Below are positions 14,703 through 16,053 of a stretch of 16,053 nucleotides of DNA, piece by piece. Position 1 is the stretch's first letter. The number at the start of each line of letters is the position of its first letter. A program made the translations under genes and the position numbers. Where the stretch lies: assembly GCA_026770585.1 (NCBI GenBank), contig MU646973.1, positions 141,465-157,517 on the forward strand, written 5' to 3'. A model generated the notes under the pieces. The model did no database searches and was not told the origin of the DNA. It saw only the letters and a program-made list of their open reading frames with translations. This DNA comes from Baffinella frigidus. Lineage: Eukaryota > Cryptophyceae > Cryptomonadales > Baffinellaceae.

Positions 14703-14741
14703 AGAGTAATAATAAAAAACATGGTTGAGGGGTTCTGCACC

Positions 14742-15375
14742 TCCCCGAAGGGGCTGATAGACGCGAGCGTATTAAGGTTTAGGGAGTTGATGTGTAGGGA
14801 ATAGGGAATCGGGGAATAGGGAATAGGAAATACCCGGAATAGGGAATACCAGAAACAGGGAATGTGGGATAAGATTTTGGGGGTTGTTGTACCTCGCCGA
14901 AGGGGCTGACGGACGCGAGCGTTTTGTGGATGTCTTCTTGCGGCGCCGACGCGACCAGCTCCTGTCATCAAAATCAGGCTTCATGATTTAGGATTTAGGA
15001 TTTAGGATTGAGGGTGCAGGGTTTGGGTTGTGGTTCTGGATTTCTGCTTGCGGCGCCGACGCCACCAGCTCCTGCCCCATCGCGCAAAGTTCAGGGTTTA
15101 GGGTGTAGGGTGTGGAGTGTAAGTTGTAGGGTGTATGTAGGTTGTAGGGTATAAGGTGTAGGTGTAGGGTTTAGGGCTTAGGGTGCAAGGTTTAGGGTTT
15201 AGGGTGCGGCGCCGAGGAGAACAGCTTCTACCATCATGGCACACCCGTGAGGCGACCAGCTCCTGCCCCATCGCGCAAAGTTCAGGATTTAGGGTGTAGG
15301 GTGTAGGGTGTGGAGTGTAGGGTGTAGGGTGTATGTGGGTTGTAGGGTATAAGACCAGCTCCTGTCATCGAGCGC
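14742..15375. repeat. Exon-like fragments interleaved with TTTAGGG/TGTAGGG repeats
   Basis: CCGAAGGGGCTGA-GACGCGAGCGT occurs at about 14745 and 14895. CGGCGCCGACG-GACCAGCTCCTG occurs near 14941 and 15050, with truncated copies near 15250 and 15353. On the minus strand 14892-14968 reads QELVASAPQEDIHKTLASV followed by SPFGEVQ, and the shorter copy reads TLASISPFGEVQ, so a coding piece has been duplicated. A 90-100 bp unit with GCCCCATCGCGCAAAGTTCA and TGTAGGG blocks repeats at 15061-15153 and 15252-15352. GGAATAGGGAAT runs fill 14798-14862. Confidence 0.7.
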
Positions 15376-15450
15376 GGGTATGTTTGGAGTTCCGGGTTCG
15401 GGTTCCGGGGTTCGGGTTCCGAACCCCAAAAGGACCACGCGTGGGGTGGG

Positions 15451-15770
15451 GACCCCCCTCCTCCCCTTCCCTCAACGCGAGGCTCTCTGTTTCTCTCTCT
15501 CTCTCTCGCGCGCGCGCGCTCTCTCTCTGTCTGTCTCTCGCACCTGCGTATTTATCTCAGAAAAGGAGTTCTAAAACTCGTTTTCTTAAGCCAATCCCCC
15601 TTCAAATATGTCAACTTATGCGTAGAGAAAAGAATAAGTTGACATATTTGAAGGGGAATTGACTTGAGAAAACGAGTTTTAGAACTCCTTTTCTGAGATA
15701 AGTATCGCACTCGGCAGCGACTTGCTTGGCGAGTGCGATACGCAGGTGCGAGAGACAGAGAGAGAGAGAG

Positions 15771-15817
<47 letters not shown>

Positions 15818-15851
15818 GAGGGCCTCGTGTTGAGGGAAAGGGAGGGGGGTC
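15451..15851. repeat. Giant palindrome, about 169-bp arms
   Basis: The left arm 15451-15619 and right arm 15634-15851 are reverse complements around a 14-base loop. Matching outward from the loop come TCAACTTAT, CAAATATG, CTCGTTTTCT, AGTTCTAAAACTCG, CTGAGATAA, CGCACCTGCG, a CT/GA plus CG tract, CCTCAACGCGAGG-like sequence and GACCCCCC. The right arm is longer because its GA/CG tract has expanded and a 36-bp insertion sits in it. Confidence 0.88.
15705..15738. mobile_element. 34-bp micro-foldback with TA duplication inside the palindrome
   Basis: It begins TCGCACTCG and ends CGAGTGCGA, with TA on both sides (15703-15704 and 15739-15740). The opposite palindrome arm gives the unfilled sequence GATAAATACGCAGG, compared with GATAAGTA-element-TACGCAGG here. 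Fragments of the same sequence (CTTGCTTGGCGAG and GCACTCGGCAGC) lie at 15851-15863 and 15963-15974. Confidence 0.8.
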
Positions 15852-15990
15852 TTGCTTGGCGAGGGCAGCGCGCGAGGTGGCGAGGCCTTTCCATAGAACC
15901 TACTAGTGGCAAAACACGAAAAAGATCGCGGCCAGTCTCGCGTGGTGGGAGACCTGCTTCTGGCACTCGGCAGCTGCAACACTGCACTCA

Positions 15991-15993
<3 letters not shown>

Positions 15994-16038
<45 letters not shown>

Positions 16039-16053
16039 CTCTCTCTCTCTCTC
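15994..16053. repeat. CT microsatellite running off the window
   Basis: About 60 bp of nearly pure CT, broken once by CG. It continues to the last base, so its full length is unknown. Confidence 0.95.

Noticed and set aside
1-16053. tRNA, rRNA or snRNA genes
   Set aside because: I looked for cloverleaf-type motifs such as GGTTCGAATCC and for conserved rRNA stretches and saw none that fit. A covariance-model search would be needed to exclude them fully.

Overview
The window reads as nuclear, subtelomere-like DNA of a microbial eukaryote, probably an alga or another protist with plant-type telomeres. It starts with about 0.7 kb of degenerate CCCTAAA/CCCTGAA repeat, has further interstitial tracts in both orientations, is GC-rich, and its two intact genes have strong Kozak-type starts and no bacterial ribosome binding sites. 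I have an unverified recollection that peptides translated from the foldback repeats here (for example MSEVPLYRG) recur in predicted proteins of a cryptophyte genome. That is a weak hint only.

Layout. 1-726: telomere-like repeat. 970-1588: a cluster of foldback (inverted-repeat) elements, one nested in another. 2334-4132: gene A, a secreted ankyrin plus coiled-coil protein, with conserved flanks on both sides. 4781-5050: a dispersed repeat and a second telomere-like tract. 5265-6263, minus strand: a broken ankyrin-repeat gene. 6433-6985: a repeat block with short inverted ends. 6993-10062: gene B, a two-module paralogue of gene A, with the same flanks carrying extra insertions. 10366-10570: a telomere-like tract in G-strand orientation. 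10571-12871: mostly non-coding, with foldbacks and fragmentary duplications. 13001-14107: a composite satellite mixing a coding-like box, CCCTACA blocks and hairpins. 14226-15375: short paired elements and further TTTAGGG-like repeats. 15451-15851: a roughly 400-bp palindrome. The window ends in a CT microsatellite.

Genes A and B are clearly paralogues created by a segmental duplication that includes about 110 bp upstream and about 0.9 kb downstream. Both encode a signal peptide, a short ankyrin region, a conserved SW-ELNPRHLDSELNGL segment with spaced cysteines, and a long Ala/Glu/Lys/Arg coiled coil. In gene B the ankyrin/coiled-coil module is duplicated in frame (period 1005 bp). The two modules are joined by a piece of ankyrin DNA inserted in antisense orientation. 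No function can be assigned beyond a secretory or endomembrane scaffold-like protein.

The most notable signal is mobile. Several unrelated small foldback elements here sit between TA dinucleotides. For three of them the window itself contains an unfilled counterpart: 1243-1371 against 9384-9413; 9386-9490 against 3500-3530; 15705-15738 against the opposite palindrome arm. Together they document TA-targeted insertion by non-autonomous elements, including one that split the presumed AATAAA signal of gene B. A separate 62-bp block with an 18-bp palindromic core lies in opposite orientations at different points in the two duplicated flanks.
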